Assembly: GCA_050289385.1 (NCBI GenBank)
Contig: JBNKFQ010000164.1
Span: 1 to 44,760, forward strand
Reading direction: 5' to 3'
Origin: JBNKFQ01 sp050289385
GTDB taxonomy: Bacteria; Pseudomonadota; Gammaproteobacteria; Pseudomonadales; Porticoccaceae
Length of the DNA: 44,760 nt
Positions 43,805 through 44,760 of the stretch are shown piece by piece. Position 1 is the first letter of the stretch. The number at the start of each line of letters is the position of its first letter. The position numbers and the translations under genes are program-made. The notes beneath the pieces are model-generated. The model saw only the letters and a list, made by a program, of their open reading frames with translations, did not search any database and had not been told where the DNA came from.

Positions 43805-44440
43805 ATGGCTGTATTAACGACAATACCCACCCGTTCACTGACTGCTTTTCCCATTGCCCTCATGATTACTCTGGGGCTTCTTTACCTGATGACGACGTTT
43901 ATAAGCATTACAGATAACATGGACAGTCCACCCGCATTCAACACCGTAAATATCGACGCGATTTTTGAAAAAGATATTCCGAAAGAAGAAGTTGTTAAAA
44001 AAAGACCAAAAAAGCCACCAGAGGTGAAAAGCCCTCCTCCGGGGAGCCATACCATCGCAACACAAACGGACGTTGTCACTGACCATGTGTTTGATCCCAA
44101 AACATTCCACTCCGACATGACCACTGCGGTAACTGTCGACCCCACCGCCCTGGGTGTAAATGTCGATGGTCCGGCGATTCCGGTAACACAAATGGCGGCT
44201 ATTTATCCGGAACGGGCAAAGCGGAGGGGGCTGGAAGGTTATGTGGATATTGCCTTTGACATTACCGTCGACGGCACCACCGAAAATGTGCGTGTGATCG
44301 ACTCCAATCCGGTGCGGACATTTGATCGCGAGGCTTTGCGCGCAGTCAAAAAATGGAAGTACCGGCCAGAGCGAGTTGACGGCAAACCGATGCCAGTGAA
44401 AAACGTGCATACACGTGTGCGATTTACCATGGAAAAATAA
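43805..44440 (+). CDS. TonB-family energy-transducer-like protein
   Basis: Inner-membrane protein of 211 residues. An N-terminal transmembrane helix (about 11-31) is followed by a short Lys/Pro-rich linker (KKRPKKPPEVKSPPP) and a C-terminal TonB domain (about 120-210, with YPERAKRRGLEGYVDIAFDI). ATG 43805 follows AAGGAG. Its TonB domain resembles the one fused to the M56 protein just upstream, so the two may have arisen by domain duplication. No exbB/exbD lies in the window. A strong terminator ends the operon. Confidence 0.88.
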   Translation: MAVLTTIPTRSLTAFPIALMITLGLLYLMTTFISITDNMDSPPAFNTVNIDAIFEKDIPKEEVVKKRPKKPPEVKSPPPGSHTIATQTDVVTDHVFDPKTFHSDMTTAVTVDPTALGVNVDGPAIPVTQMAAIYPERAKRRGLEGYVDIAFDITVDGTTENVRVIDSNPVRTFDREALRAVKKWKYRPERVDGKPMPVKNVHTRVRFTMEK

Positions 44441-44496
44441 CAGGGCCCTGAAAATTTTCCCAATTGCTTTTTTGCAGAATCCATCCTGCAACTTTT

Positions 44497-44512
44497 GCCC
44501 CCGCATGGGGGC
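44497..44512 (+). terminator. Intrinsic terminator of the blaI-M56-tonB operon
   Basis: GCCCCC-GCAT-GGGGGC hairpin followed by TTTTTATTTTT, 57 nt past the last gene of the operon. A classical strong Rho-independent terminator. Confidence 0.95.
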
Positions 44513-44574
44513 TTTTTATTTTTAATAATCCTAAACATCGGGGTCAGAATTGAATGGCGCTTACTGAAGGGCGA

Positions 44575-44708
44575 TCGCACGTCGCACGCTATACGTCGCA
44601 CGCTTTTAAGGCCGGTCCAACGCTTCTTCGCACAAACCTGTTGCCCCAGAACAGTGCCCCGTAACAGAGGGCTACAGAGGCATGTTGTTTTTAGCGTGCG
44701 ACGTGCGA
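44575..44708. repeat. Inverted heptamer-like repeat element
   Basis: Perfect 17-bp arms TCGCACGTCGCACGCTA (44575-44591) and TAGCGTGCGACGTGCGA (44692-44708) enclose 100 bp with no gene. The arms themselves are 7-bp periodic (ACGTCGC, ACGCTAT, ACGTCGC). It may be a small mobile or structural repeat; the window ends shortly after, so its outer limits are not known. Confidence 0.7.
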
Positions 44709-44760
44709 AAAATAGTTTTACCATTTCGGCGCCGAAGGCGGTCCGAAGGACCGAGCGACA

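Larger units (their letters stand above)
44441..44760. other. Non-coding end of window
   Basis: Beyond the tonB-like stop codon I find a minor hairpin (TTGCAG/CTGCAA, 44472-44491), the terminator, and an inverted pair of heptamer-like repeats. The last 50 bases contain short palindromes (TTCGGCGCCGAA and GGTCC/GGACC). No supported coding sequence is present. Confidence 0.6.

Overview
The window is a gene-dense stretch of a gammaproteobacterial chromosome. The gene order (nadB next to rpoE-mucA-mucB-rseC-mucD, then lepA-lepB-DUF4845-rnc-era-recO-acpS and relA-mazG), the oadGAB sodium pump and the mid-range G+C (about 50% by eye, not calculated) fit a free-living marine or aquatic member of the Cellvibrionales or a neighbouring order. 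The assignment to order is inference from gene content and synteny. I saw no rRNA, tRNA, CRISPR array, intact transposase or prophage block.

Layout. 1-3.3 kb: oadGAB, a biotin-dependent Na+-pumping oxaloacetate decarboxylase, on the minus strand. 3.5-8.8 kb: argS, a TPR/transglutaminase-like lipoprotein gene lying between two diverged copies of the argS/DUF5062 junction, DUF5062, a macrodomain hydrolase and a solitary phage-like gene. 8.9-12.7 kb: an ABC-F ATPase, ttcA and a DUF547 protein. 12.8-16.1 kb: bioA and the glutathione-dependent formaldehyde pair frmA-fghA. 16.2-23.6 kb, all minus: trpS, a beta-hydroxyacid dehydrogenase, uppP, tsaB, a Lys/Ala-rich histone H1-like protein, hemH, adk and mazG. 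23.6-36.4 kb, all minus: relA, acpS, recO, era, rnc, DUF4845, lepB, lepA, mucD, rseC, mucB, mucA, rpoE. This links envelope-stress sensing (sigma-E, its anti-sigma factor, MucB and a periplasmic protease) to protein export, translation and the stringent response. 36.7-41.4 kb: nadB, the sdhE-ygfX pair, ygfZ, a PGPGW membrane protein and ung. 41.4-44.5 kb: a GNAT remnant, then a BlaI repressor, an M56 metallopeptidase fused to a TonB C-terminal domain, and a stand-alone TonB-type protein ending at a strong terminator.

Most genes are ordinary housekeeping. The points of interest lie between and around them: the duplicated junction around the TPR lipoprotein gene; a Shine-Dalgarno sequence for tsaB buried in the intrinsic terminator of the preceding H1-like gene; a family of 7-bp-periodic repeats at several gene ends; two MITE-like inverted-repeat elements whose ends begin alike; and the BlaI-M56/TonB-TonB cassette with a double operator. 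No clear new multi-gene defence or biosynthetic system is visible. The BlaI-M56/TonB-TonB cassette is the nearest to an incompletely described system.
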